A stretch of DNA of 64,000 bases, taken from assembly GCF_000002995.4 (NCBI RefSeq), contig NW_025062479.1, positions 23,122,721 to 23,186,720 on the forward strand, read 5' to 3'. The DNA is from Brugia malayi (Eukaryota > Nematoda > Chromadorea > Rhabditida > Onchocercidae). Under the pieces are notes generated by a model. That model saw only the letters and a list, made by a program, of their open reading frames with translations. It did no database searches and was not told the origin of the DNA. Below, in pieces: positions 13,138 through 26,543 of the stretch. Numbering within the stretch: the stretch's first letter is position 1; each line of letters begins with the position of its first letter. Position numbers and translations under genes: made by a program.

Positions 13138-14285
13138 TCATTCTGTTGTTTGTGACATAGACGGTTGCACCAAATGCATCACATCAGCAAAACGTATCAT
13201 ATGAGGTACCATTTCTATAAAAATCAAATAAACAATCATTTACTCAAGAATTTCCACAAATACTTTCCAGAGGGAATTTCAATACAATTCAAAAAAAGAA
13301 AAAATTCGTAGCTAAAAAAAAAAAAACAAAATTTGAGTTAAAAAAATCAAAAAAAAATGTAGGCAACAAAATGGATTCTTTATGTAACAAATGAAAAAAA
13401 AAAAAAAAACTCAAATGTTCCAAGTTAGATTTTTCTATCCATTTGTTATTTTTTGATAAATAATTACAAAAAAAAAAAGCAAATGAAATATCAAAATTAA
13501 TACAAACCGTGCAAGAATTCAAGTTTATCATTATCTTGAATATAATCTGCCAAATGAGAATATTCCATACATTTTGGTTTGTCATTTGATTCATATGATT
13601 CTTTCGCTAATTTGCATACAAAAAGTTCCTCAAAACAATGCATTTTCATATTAACTCTACGAAAATGAATAATTTAAATAAATATTAACGTTATTTGCAC
13701 TTTGAGATAAAAAAAAAAAAAAACCAAACTACATGAAATTCAATTCAGTTAAAAATTTGTGCTCAAATTAATCAACATTTTAGTTCCAGTTATTTTAGTT
13801 TTTAATAGCTATAAATAACTTTTTTATTAGCTTACAAATACATTTAAGCTTATTTCAGTTTCTTGATTTGTATGTATGAAAAAGAGCTAAAATTTAAATT
13901 TTCACAACAAAATAATATCATACTAAAACGATGATCCATTAAATTAAATTTAAATGATAAAATAATATCATCATATCATACTAAGTAAATTTTAATTTAT
14001 TATTTTCTTTTCAAAATCTTTTTCAAATAGCAAAAGAAAAAAAAAAATACTTACTGCAGCTTTAGTCATAGCAAATAAGCCTTCACTGGAGATTGGTACC
14101 TGTTCACCACCACTTTGCATAATTGTCCTAACTCGTGCTAGAGGTAACTCATGTTGTGCATTCAACACTGAAAATGATGATGAAGATGGTGCTTCATTTT
14201 CAGAGTGATCAGATCTTCGAAATGTCACCAACATTTGATCATCATCATGCGAATCACCACTATCATCGTTTACAGCCATCTTCAT
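13138..14285 (-). CDS. Histone-fold protein, CHRAC1 / POLE4-like
   Basis: Three exons, 14055..14285, 13508..13628 and 13138..13214, give 142 residues. CHRAC1-type proteins pair with a partner histone-fold subunit in the CHRAC chromatin-remodelling complex; POLE4 does the same in DNA polymerase epsilon. Seen: an acidic Ser/Asp-rich N-terminus, then the histone fold from LPLARVRTIM through MTKAAELFV and YSHLADYI, with a conserved C-terminal helix (FLHEMVPHMI). The match to CHRAC1 is closer than to POLE4 because it keeps TKAxELFV, a YSxLA loop and an FLxxMVP end. The exon 2 acceptor TTTTGAG|GAA is chosen because it alone restores the AAELFV junction in frame. Two in-frame Mets (14285 and 14279) could both serve as start. 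A nuclear role is inferred from family. Confidence 0.82.
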
Positions 14286-16098
14286 TTTCAGTAGCAGTAG
14301 CAATAAAACAGATCTATAATTTTAAAATATTAAAATATATCACAAATTCATTGTCATATAAAAAGTACGAGAAATTAATGCTATTAGCAATTTTTCTTTT
14401 TTCCAGCATATCTTATTTAAAATTAAGCAGTGGAAATTTTTTTAAAAAATTAAAAGAAAAAGCACTAAAAACAATCTCAAAAACCTTAAAACTGTATAAA
14501 ATACCAGAAAAAATTAACATTGCATTGTTTTATCATGCCTAATTTGACAATAATTCACAACAGTTATAGTAACAGACTATTTTTCTCATTTCAAAAATTT
14601 TTTCAATCTCTATACACCACTTCAATGCAAAAATATAATTTTAAAAGTTAAGATAATATGTATTGTGATATTGTGGCATTATGTTGCATTACACAAAACT
14701 GATTCAAAAAAGTATAAAATTTATGAATTACAATGAGGAAAGCAAATAATTGTGATCAACGTACAAAGTGAAATCATACAAATAAAAAAAAAATAAAAAA
14801 AATTAATCATTTCGCCACAAGCAAAACTTTCTTTAAAAATTAGTTCATAGCAAAAAATTACACATAAAAAAAAAAAAAAAAAAATTAGTTCATAGCACGA
14901 AATTAAACACAATAAAGCAATTTTTGTATCACAGAAAATGAAGAAATTAAATAAGACTTCAATAGATAGGTTCGCAGCTGTATTAAAATTATTTAATCTT
15001 TCAAAAAAAAAAAGTGCAGTTGCAATCAATTTAAAGTCAAGAAAAATATTGTGATATAAATCACCAAATAAAGTTATGAAACACACAGAAAATACAGCAG
15101 CACTAAAAATTTACTGACTTCATCAAATTTTTACAAATAAAGGTTTTTGTAAAAATTTGGTGAAGTCAGCAAATTTTCATCATTGACGACAAAAATATTC
15201 TTTAGTGCATGATTCACTCGTAATTCTTTTTTAAAATTAAGTGCAACGATGTTAAATTTTAAATGCTATATACTTTAAAATATATTATTTAAAATAAGCA
15301 TAAATAATTGAATTCACAAATTGTCAAAGATATCAATGTAATGCATATGTTCTTTTCCAAAGCCTTCTCTTCATGTCTGTTTCACATTCTGAAACAACGC
15401 GAATAAAAAAATAAATGAAAAATAGAAATAAACGAGGAACAGCACAATGACGTTGAAAATTATGCAACTTTGTGATGTAAGTCTTATTATAATAAAAATA
15501 AAAAAAGCATACTACCAACAACTAGTAGTACTCTTTCTCTTGTTAAACTAACCTACACTAGACTATCACTAGTTAAAGAAAAAACAAATTGCTAAGCAAC
15601 AGTGAAATGAGAATTGAATCAAAACAGATATACCTTTATGGATCACAAAATAACACCCTTTTTTAGATTCAGATCCTGTACTTCACCTTGCCTCTGATTT
15701 TATCGGTACTGTTCCGGTGCTGAAATCTATAATCACTATAATAAAAAAAAAAGCAGCAGAATGGAAAATATGGAAAGAAGCAATAAAAGATGAGAAAAAT
15801 ATTTTTTGAAGTTTCAAATAAACCACTCAGAAAATATCACGCAATGATGGGTTGAAGAAGCTACAAATCAGTAAAGCTATAGGATTTGTAGCAGCGTATA
15901 TCAACGAGTTATAAAATTAGAAAAAAAATGATTGAAATAGACACCCATATGGACTTGATAAATAACATATCCAAATACATCTTGGAATATTGCCATTCTT
16001 TTATTAGTCTCAGGACTTTGAGGAAAGCTAATCATTTGCATGACGATAGCTAATCTTCATAATTGTCTCATAACTACTGAAAAATCATTAAAGTTAAG
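14286..16098. other. Intergenic between zinc-finger and CHRAC1-like genes
   Basis: About 1.8 kb of mostly AT-rich sequence with no gene I can support. The stretch around 15655-15730 is less AT-rich and may be part of a UTR or promoter, but no splice-compatible exon was found in it. Frames on the plus strand at 14135-14542 are the complement of the CHRAC1-like exon. Confidence 0.55.
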
Positions 16099-19000
16099 CT
16101 AACCATAATGTTGTTGATTTCCTTCAAACTCTTGTTTTCGTGCTCGTTTGCTGCGCTCATCAGCTACTTTTTCACCTTCCACAAAACGTGTACCACTAGT
16201 CGGTAAAATCGAACTGTTACTGTCACCGTAACTTACATTATAGCAATATTTCGAATCCTGCATAAAGGCTAATTTCTCAACATGAGGTAGAGTAGCATAA
16301 CATTGAAACAGAAAATCATATCAAATGTATATATAATGTGCAATTTTTAATAGAAAAAAAAATGCTAAACATATGGTGATCAAATTTTCATATTTATCCG
16401 TGCATTAAAATAAGAAATATATTATACAATGAAAACTCACATTTAAATTTCCTTCCAAAATAATTGCTTGCTCATCATTCGCTATAGTAAGTTGACCAGT
16501 TTCAAAAAGATGTTGAACGCTTTCGATATCATCAAATTGAATTTGCACCTCCTCATCCTCTCCTAATTCGATCTTAAAATATGTAACGTTAAGGAGTGAC
16601 CATATTTTCATCAAATAATTGAATTTACATGATAATCTACACGATAATAGCAATAATGAGAGACTTTATTCTACAGCTGATGACAGCTAATGTAAGTCAG
16701 ATAAATGAATTTTAAATATGAATAGTTAATTTCTGTGCCTCCCAAATAATTTGTGCCCTGTAAATCGGCAAATTATCGCCTTCACCAGCTTGAAGCTACA
16801 GTTTGAACTTGCTTTAGACAAAACTATCCTCATTCATCAATGAGCTATCTACAATAGTCTAGTAAGACATGGAATAATAAAATAAAACATGAAATAATAT
16901 CTAGAATACCATCTCATTTATAAATGATGACAGGCTAAAAGTGATTACTTTGGGCTATTCAGGAGATATAAGACAATAGTTCAAGCCAAGTTCTACAATA
17001 AAACTAAGTACGTTTAGTTCTTATCAGACAACTACTAGACATGTATGTAAAGCTGGAAAGTACAAATTGTGTGCAAGCCTATTTGGAAAAGAGAAAGAGA
17101 ATGAAGAAGAGAAAGAAAAAAAAAAAAAGAATGAAAACGAAGCAAATCCAACTGGTGGATATTAAAGTTTATAGTATATCTGTGCATAGTATGTGTGACT
17201 GCATCTCAAAATCAAAAGGAATCAATATTACTTCAAGAAAAAAAAGAAGATAAAAAATGTATTAATACATACAACTTCCCCGTTTTCATCGATGAATATC
17301 TGATTTCCATCAGCGTCCTCTTCAATACGACAAACACGACGAATGATAGGTTCTGATGTAACTACTGGCTAAAATATTTGCAAAAATCAAAGAAAAAAAA
17401 AAAAAATAACCAGGTATCAGAAACCATACCAACCCAAAAATGGGATGCATTTTAACGGCATAACTTTACACTGTCATTTTTTGACATATCAGCAATGGTT
17501 TCAAAAAGAAACAGCAGTCGATTTTTCAGTGGATATAAAACATAAAAAATATAGTGTGAAAATAAAAAATATTTGCTAATAATTTTACTTTCGTAGAAAA
17601 AAAAAATTACCTCTTGAACAGGTACTTCGGGTGCAAGTGTCGGAGGAGGTTCAACGTTATCACTATCATCTGCCTGCTTCAGTGTATTCCCCGATTTCTC
17701 TCGGGTTTCTACAAATTAAAACATTTACCATTTACAACCGAAATGATCAATATTATGCGATGATGCTTTATTAAAAACATCATTTAAAGATATGTATAAA
17801 TATACCTGTACAGCGTTGTTTTGTAGATGTAGCTGTTTCTGTATCTTTCTTTGTAGCTGTATCATTTTGAATATGATGACGTACTTCTGAAGGATGAACG
17901 GCTTTTACGTGACGCTCAACAGCGCGTTCACCGTAAAATACCACTCCTACCAACAATGAAAATGTAAGAAAACCTGATAAGAAAAAAATTAAACTGCAAA
18001 TGAAATAAAAGTACAAGAACAAATGTACGTCTCGCATGAATCCATAAAGCGAAAAAAAAGAAATCGAAACCAGTCTAACAACTGATGATGACCAGAACAA
18101 GTAAATCTGATCATGCTACGACGGCTACTGGCTGGAAGAGAGTTCCAAAATAACGGACAATATTTCCATGAAAACATATGCCACTAACCACAAACAGGAC
18201 ATGATTTTCCATTCGGTAAATCCGGCCGCATAACCATTAGTTCAAACGGTGGTCTTGTACGAAAATGAGGGAAAGATGCAGGTGAGTTATCCGGAATTTC
18301 CCGCTTATTAGCAATCATTTTTTTCTGCGCAGATGATAACTGTAAATTTCTTTGTGCCAGTGCTCGTACCGCACGACGCAATGCAAGAGCATCAAACTAA
18401 AAAATTTAATGTGTAACTAATGTAACTTCAATAAAATGTGATAAAAATTTAATATTTCATTATAAAAATAAGAACTTTATAACTAGACTTGAAAATACGC
18501 TGCTAACAGTTTTCTGATTTATATATTATTCGCTGAATAACATGCGTGCAAACATAGTGTATGAAAGAAGCGCAACAATACATGTAAGATGCAAAGCTAT
18601 AACTGAAAATTTACATCAAAAATTGGAAAGGACGGACAATAACTTTAAATTTAAGTAACAAATAAAAAGATCTAAATTTTTACTTATGAAAATTATCCAC
18701 ATGAAAAGTTAAATATACAAGTCATACTTACCTGCTCCCTTTTTTCTAAATCAATGTATAACTTCGTATATGGACAAGAACGACGATAATGTGAAAGAAG
18801 ATTATAGTCGTATTTGAAACGATTACCACAAAGCACACATGGATGTGATCCAGTAGTGGCATGAAAACCCGCAATATGTCTCTCTAATCTGCAACATATA
18901 TGTGTACATATATTCAGCCTCCTATGATACTTTACCACAACTACGTATTCACACGGATGTATGTGATCCCTAAGCAGGAGAAGTTGGCACAGACAACCAA

Positions 19001-22000
19001 GGAAATAAGCAACAAGTTTAATGTCTCGCATATATATTGTAAACAATGTGTAAATGTTTACAAAACATAAGATTGGAAAATATAAGCAATATTTTATCAA
19101 GGATTTACAGAACATATTTCTTATCCATATTCTCTATGTTTTTAGAGTTTCGCGTATTAAAAACCCGAGACACACCTTAAGTAAGATTTAATACTGTTAA
19201 AGTAAGATGAAATGTTAATTTCAGACTTACCTTGCCATATTAACAAAAGTGCGGGAGCATACCGAACACTGCACCATGCCATGAGTGGAAGACCATTTTG
19301 TACGCACTGGATTTGGCTCACTAGTACTTGCAGCATCTCCAGCAGCCTGCAACAATATATATTGTTAAAAGGAAATAGTAGAAGAATGAATTAAAATAAC
19401 TTAAACGTAAATGAGTAAAATAAATTAATGTAAACCTGATCTAAATAACTCCATGAAACACTATGTTCATCATGGTTAATTATCTCCGCTTCATCACCAG
19501 CTTCTAAATGTGTTAACATTTCATGAGATGAGTAACGATTAGTAAGTGCATCCTGTTGATAATCAACGACCGATAAGTCCTAAAAACATCACATATTTAA
19601 AAATTAATATCGCTGTAACTAAAACCTAATTTCTAAGACAGTCTAAAAGAAGCTTCACGAGGAATAAGCAATAACGAAGTCATAAATCGCAACAAGTGAT
19701 AGAAAAAATTTTTAAATCACAATACAACACCATCCAAAGTTCTTATATTAACATACCTTGTCCTTATCTGCAGAAAGAAACAAATCCTGAGCTGATACTC
19801 CTTCGCCATCATCATCGTGTGAAACTACAATAGTTGTTTGTTAAGCTTCAGAATTCAACGACTTGGTATGAAGAGTGAAGACGGTTAAAAAGATAATTTA
19901 AATATTCCAAATCGACAAACCAGTTTTTATATCTAGATGGCAACGGGAAGGAAATATCGATAGCAGTAAAAGAACTAGCATTCAACAGATGTGAAAAAAA
20001 AAATGCAGTTAAGTAGACACAAAGGCATTTCAAGAACATGAATGGGTTCTACTTCACAATGATTCTTCCTTAATGAGTATTTCTGGGTTTGGCATACTTT
20101 TTTTTTAACATACTAAAATTAAATACAATGAAATTAGGTCAATGGAGTAAAATGTAATGAAATTACAAAAAAATTAATATTAACTAATCCCATTATTCCA
20201 TATCAAGCTATTGATAGTATTAACACAACTAAATAGTTTTTTTCAGTTTGTCTGCGTCATTTTCTCTTTAAACAAACAACAATTGCAAAACTTACTGCCA
20301 CCAAATCGTTGAGAATATTCTTCTCCTAATTCGCGCATTATATCCGTTACCATATCCTTCAGTGTCTCGTCATCCATAGATATATCTCGAGCATTCGAAA
20401 GGCGTGCCTAAGCAATTAGGTCGGTATGTAACAGAAGCAAAAAATTAGAGTATAATATTTGATATTCGAAATATATTTGAAAACAGAGTATCACTGACCT
20501 GTATCTCGGTACAACTACTTCGCCAGTGTTTAATTAAACTGTAATGTTGACGAAACATTTGTCCGCACAGGCTACAAAAATGTTCACCGCTGCCGCTCCG
20601 TGCATCTACGGGAATAATACCGCGATGCATAGCAACATGCCATTGAATCACAGAGTTGGATATTTTCACACCACACTGCTTGCATGGAACACCAGAATAT
20701 ACACTTTGAGTACCTAAAGTTAAAAATGCAAAGAAATATAAAACAACTACTAACAACTTAAAGCTTATTTTCGAAGTTCGAACAGGAGGCTGAAAATATT
20801 AATAAAAATATTGAGGTTGCTGTAGGGATCCTAATGTTATAACACCGTGATGCCAAACAAGCTTAATCAATTCTAAATATATTCAATATAAGGATGTACT
20901 AAAAAAAAAAGAAAACTTACTTAGAGGAGCTTGCATATCGATGAGACCAAATGTGTCTGATTTAAAGAGCAGGTTTGGATTAATACCTATTTTCATCACA
21001 GGTGGTGGGGCTTCATCAGCCTTTTTTCTTGCAAATTTTAATACCATGGATCGTAAAACGTTAACATCCATTGTCTAGAAAACATTTCAAATATTTGAAA
21101 ATAATAGAAATGTGTCCTAAGTAAATGAATAAAAATTAAGAAAACCTAAAAATGAATAAATTGTAGATAAACCTTTCTTCTTTCAGCCGGTATTAGTTCG
21201 CTGAGTTCATGACATGTCCGACGCCAGTGATAAAACAAATTATACTCATATTTGTAAACTTTCTGACATAGTGGACATTGAAATGAACCAGAGATCTGCA
21301 AAGAAAAACCGAATAAACAAAAAGAATTATTAAATTAATAAATTATATTTTGGAAGTACGCTAAACAACTTTCACCAAGTTTGTATGTTATCTATGTATA
21401 CCAAACTTCAAATTAAAAAAGTTAAAGAACACCAAATTAAATAGTTACTTATATACCTAAACTTAGACATTAAAAATTTTATACCATATGCCACGCTTAC
21501 ATGCATCGTTGTTAAACTCTTAAACCCTCGCCTCTTCTATCCAACCTAGTTCACTCACAGTATAGAAAACTTCAGAGTACACAGTAGATCATTTTTCAGA
21601 ATACTTCGAAAACGAGAGAAAGCACCTGATGAACTGCTAAATGTCTTTCCAGCCTAGCAGTATTGATAAAAGTTTGATCGCATTCCGGGCATGAATAAGT
21701 ACCGTACACACGATTTCTATAAATTGACGATATTTTCGTATCCAACTGAATTAGCATAATAAAGTTCAAAACATAAAGAAATTAAAGACTACATCGAATA
21801 AAGTACTGAGTCGTTTAACCTCAGGATGTGTCAATAACTTACCTTTCACTGGAATATTCATCAACAGCATACAGTGATATTTTAATAGGAACAACAGCAA
21901 GAAACTGATAAAATCAAATACATGAAGTTAAGAAAAAAAGAACCTTCTATATCTTCCCAACTGATATGGATCACTGCCAGCTGGGTTACCGAACAACTGT

Positions 22001-23593
22001 TGCATAATTTTACCATGTTTATCAATATCCACGACCTCCACACCATGATAATCATTTTCTGCAAAAAAAAAAAAATCTGTAGTTTACTTACTATAACTAA
22101 TACCGTACAAGTAATAACAACGGTAACATTAAAACATTTCTATTACTTATGGCCGTTAATCTAAACTGGTTCTACCTGAGAGAAATCCTACTGAAAATTT
22201 GACATTGCTTAGAAATATTCCATAACAAAAAATTTGATAGTTCGTATTATCCTTCATAAAATGTTAATTAACACAGAAACGGAACAAAATAAAAGCACGG
22301 TGAATTACCACATCTAAATATACTTTCAAGCTTAAAAGCAATGGAAGATTTTTTTCTACTCATAATGGATGTAATACACAATAAGATTGCTCAAAAAGAA
22401 ACTAAATAACAAATTAACAAATTAATCGTTAAAATACGGAAACTACGTTTTCTGTAGTGGTCAGATGGAAGTTCTGATTCATTAAGTTCATCTATTTCTA
22501 GCAGTACTGTCTCCGTACCATCATCGTTTCTTAAGATCTGAACGTTGTCCACCTTTCCGACATCTGAAACGCCATTCTTCAGTACGGAATGGAATTTTTT
22601 TCCTTTAAAGTTCAGTATGCTTTTTTTTTTTTTTTTTTTCAGTATGCTAGTATGCTCTAGCAAAATCATAGCTAAAGTGGACAAAATTTACCACAAATGT
22701 AAGAAAAATTTGAATACCGCACCAACATCAGGTCCATTTAAATTCAGTATTAGATAGTATTCATGGTCATCGCCAACAATCACTTGCCCAACCGTGCTTT
22801 CTTCAACTAATTCCGTTTCCTCAACCTCAAAAAGTCTTGAATAAGTGATCCTACCTCTTGTTACTAGAACTTACGGCAGGAATCATTTGTGAATTAAGTA
22901 ATAACTGCATCACTAAGCAAATGACATAAACTAAATACAAAATGCAAATAACGCATGCTACACAAACTCTTCCACTAATTTATTCTGATAACTAGAAAAT
23001 TATTCTGTAAGTTACAAATACACAATCTATTCTATTCTCTTCAGTTGATATTGGAACCAAATGATATAAATTAGGAAGTGCAGTAATTCAACATCCCGAA
23101 AAAGTAAAAAGTTCTAAACTATCTGAAAATAGCGTCACCTCGACACTTTCTTGTCGGTCATAAATGTCTGTATGGACAGTTTTCGTGATACCATTTGTTT
23201 TCTGCGTGTTCTGCATTTCATCCGATGAATGACCAGCATCATCCTTACCAGATGCTTCCTCTATAAATATATACGCACCTTCATTGCATTATGAAGAAAT
23301 TCAAGAACTAAATGATTATTCCAGCCTTTAACATCTCAGCGCCTTAAACACTGCTTCCATGTAGTAACGTAGAAAAATAATTTAATAAACCAACAAAAAA
23401 ATGAATGGAATTAAACTTTTCCATGCGCAAATTCTGTAACTAACAAACAAACAAGCAAATTACAAGTAATAAAAGAATTACTTTTAAAATTTAAAACAAA
23501 AATCAAACTATAAGTTAAAAATGGCGGGTATAGCAAGAAAAAAAAAAATAGCTACAAAAATGCAAGCAATCTTGACGGGAACAAATTACCCAT
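16099..23593 (-). CDS. Multi-zinc-finger protein with alternating C2H2 and C2HC fingers
   Basis: Twenty exons, about 833 residues: 23590..23593, 23139..23260, 22718..22825, about 22438..22576, 21944..22058, 21626..21716, 21173..21295, 20921..21074, 20499..20713, 20296..20407, 19757..19824, 19436..19579, 19231..19346, 18732..18888, 18189..18396, 17806..17946, 17611..17708, 17273..17368, 16441..16572, 16099..16257. Seen: seven fingers. C2H2: CPEC (~172), CKQC (~293), CSVC (~492), CPVC (~622). C2HC, ending HxxxxC: CPLC (~200), CSLC (~321), CVLC (~521), each with an aromatic-rich middle and HWRRTC / HWRSSC / HYRRSC. The rest is acidic linker; the tail has a basic KRARK stretch that could be a nuclear signal. 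DNA binding and transcription control are inferred. The exon 3/4 junction has two in-frame solutions (acceptor at 22576 or 22563). I do not recognise a named orthologue. Confidence 0.82.
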
Positions 23594-24969
23594 TGAGGCG
23601 CTGATCACTCGGTTAGCTTTCCTTCTGAATCAATACTCTCGACGATTTTTAAAGTATCAGTTCTGCCCAGTACATTTCCATGTAATTTCTACGTTTACTC
23701 CTGGAACTTCATAAAACCTATGAAACGCGGCCCCATCGTAGGGTATTTCTTACTTTAAGTTTGTTTCTTTCAACGAAAATACGATTAAACGCGTAATTTG
23801 TTGTAATATTTTAGTGATATATATATATGCATGCATGTGCAAGCTTTCTGAAGACGACAATTCTTTACTTCTGCAACACTCACGTACGTGTCCGCTCCAA
23901 TTCAACTTATTAATGGCCTTAAGGCCAACAAGTAATGCAACAGCTGTTAAACTCTTGGCCCTTAAATTTGTGAAATATTATATCCTGCTAAGATAATTCG
24001 ATGATAATTAGTTGTATTAATAAGTTTGATTAATCAATTTAAAATTTAAGTATTAATTTAATTGAAATAAGCAGAAGTGAAAGACACCGTGAAAATCATT
24101 AATAGCAATAATTAGCATTAGCAGAGATTTTAGTTAATCAGAAATTTGCAATGAGATTGATTAGAGAAACTAAAAAAAAATTTAATATTTTCTATAGTTG
24201 GAGAAACTAAAAAGAAATACAGAGAGAAATGAAAGAAATAATGGCAAAGAATCTAGGATAGAAATTCGAAAAAGAAAAATTTCAATAATATCAGACTTTT
24301 TTTTCAAAAGCTAGAAATCAATTGTTAAAAATCAAGAATGAGTATAGATCTTGCTCTATTACATGAAAATTTGAAATCAGTGATTTAAAATTAATGATAA
24401 TTGAAATTAGCCATTGCTTAATTTGTTACAGTCAACGATTCAGTTTTATGTGAACAGATAATTTCTATCTAACTGTAATTACAAATTTCAATTCTGATTA
24501 GCGCTTAGTTATTATATTGAGTTAGTAGTAGTGAATTTGATCTCCTTAATACTTTTTCCAGTACTTTATGCTATGGTTTTTATTTTCTTTTTTTTAAAAA
24601 ATTCTTTATGTGGAATTATAAAGTAATGTATGAAAAAAGAAAAAAGTTGAGAAAGTTTTGTCTTTGTCTCATTAAATTAATGTTTATTAACTAATGGCCT
24701 AATCAACACGAAAAAAATAGCTAATAGTGAGATCAAAAGAAATAATATTGAAATAGCTAGACAAGTTCTATCATCTTTTATATCAAATGTAAGCGCATGT
24801 CAAATCTTAATTGACATATAATTAGTTAAAATTATTTAATTAATTTTAATTGATTAAAATACCAGTCTTTTATAACTAATTAATAATGCTTTTTTTTTTT
24901 TCACATTAGTATCACATTGTACATTATCTATTCACTTCAAAATCGTTTGATTTTAAGCGTACTTTTTCA
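23594..24969. other. Divergent intergenic region (shared promoter area)
   Basis: This 1.4-kb gap lies between the 5' ends of the zinc-finger gene (-) and the METTL26-like gene (+). It has no supported coding frame. Promoters of both genes should lie here. The zinc-finger side (23594-23780) is visibly less AT-rich. A pyrimidine tract ending TTTCACATTAG at about 24891-24909 could be an acceptor just upstream of the METTL26-like start. Confidence 0.6.
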
Positions 24970-26543
24970 ATGTTATGCACACCAGCTGCGGAACGTAACA
25001 AACAGCCAATATTGGATATTCTCAAACAATATATCGACAATCAATCGCGTACGGTATGTATTTATTTATAATTGCATCTATTTGATAAAATTTTTTTATT
25101 GATGAAATTAAATTGAACTATCTTAAGTGAAACTCGAAAAAAAAAACAAACTTCCAATAACTTTTTATTTTTCTTTGGTGATTTTTTAACACTGATGAAG
25201 ATAGGATAAATTAAGTGAAAATTATAACATTTTTCTAGTTGTTGGAAATTGCATCTGGTAGTGGTCAACATGTTTGTTATTTTGCACCACATTTTCCAAA
25301 TGTCCTATTTCAACCCTCCGATATGGATGATCGTTACGTGAAATCCATAAATCTATACATTGATCATTTCAAGGTTTTCTCAGTTTTACTTCTTTTTGAA
25401 AGCTGGAGTTTATTTTAAATTAATTTTTAATACAGTGTAGAATTTTTCAGTCTATTTTAGTTTCTTTACAATACATAAATGGTATGAATATGATGGATAT
25501 GTGGTTGATGAAACCTTATCAGTGTTTATCAATTTCGTAATTGAAACTTTCCGTGTCTAGTGCATCATCTATTTGATGTTAGTGTTCAGTGAATTATGGA
25601 TGAAATAAGTTTTTCTGTTGCTTTCAACTAGTGATTAAGTATGATAAGCAAATAATTCGATTTCTAGAAAATGCATACTCGGAAGCAGCTTATGTGTTTT
25701 GATTTCGATTTATTCGAGTTATTCGAAAATGCTTGTCCCATCATCGAGAAAAAAAATGCGATGATTTCATACATTTCAAAACATTTTTCTTTCCAGTTGT
25801 GCAATGTTAAGCAAGCTTTGAAAATTGACGTTCGAAATGATATTAGCAGCTGGAACTTGCCGATTGAATTCCAACCGGAACAAATCGATTATCTCTTATC
25901 GATAAATATGATACATATCAGTTCAAATGCTGCTGTCGATGCACTGTTTAAAGTGAATATAAATTTCTTGTTATTACTTGACTTGAATATCGTAATGAGA
26001 ATGTATTTAACATTTTTCAAGGAAATAGTTTTATCATTTTAAAGTATTATTTTTAAGAATAGTAATTCTAGAGGGCTGGATCGTTACTTTCTAGTAAACA
26101 TGGTTTGTTGATTACATATGGTCCGTATGCTACGAATGGTGAAATAACTCCGCAAAGCAATATTGACTTTCATCGATCACTTCTTTCCACTAATCCTGAA
26201 TGGGGTTTACGTGATATAAATCTTTTGAATGAGGTATTCTTCAATTCATTTTAAAATTTGCTTTATATTGAGTGTACTATTCAGCTTAAGCTTTAAAATT
26301 GAAAATAATATTCAGTTCAGTGTCATTTTATTAAATTTAAAAAATAGTTACAAGAATCAACTGTGTTTTAAATATAACTACTTTGATGAAATCGTTCGTA
26401 TTGGTCAATGAAAGAAATATTGGACTGAATTTTTTTTTCTTTTTTTGTAGAAAGCGGCTATTAGTGGATTATATGTGCAAAAAGTACATGATATGCCAGC
26501 CAACAACAAAATGATAATTTTTGGACGACAGCCTGTATCATGA
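24970..26543 (+). CDS. METTL26: METTL26 / DUF938 methyltransferase-like protein
   Basis: Five exons, all phase 0: 24970..25053, 25239..25373, 25797..25952, 26072..26233, 26451..26543; 209 residues, the usual family size. The family has a class I S-adenosylmethionine fold; its substrate is not established to my knowledge. Seen: N-terminal [16 protein letters not shown] motif [11 protein letters not shown] (about 29-39), acidic QPSDMDD after strand 2, [33 protein letters not shown] and the closing [11 protein letters not shown]. These all match the vertebrate METTL26 (C16orf13) pattern in order and spacing. The start is the first Met before CTPAAERN, matching the short N-terminus of relatives. 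A cytosolic location is inferred. The KLHDC10-like gene follows 0.9 kb downstream on the same strand. Confidence 0.92.

Noticed and set aside
14135..14542. 135-codon plus-strand frame
   Set aside because: It overlaps the CHRAC1-like exon on the other strand and continues into AT-rich sequence. It has no family resemblance.
21841..21910. Possible zinc-finger exon encoding FLAVVPIKISLYAVDEYSSER
   Set aside because: It has a good donor, but no upstream donor gives the right phase and the preceding intron would be only about 39 bases. Exons 21944..22058 and 21626..21716 join directly in frame.
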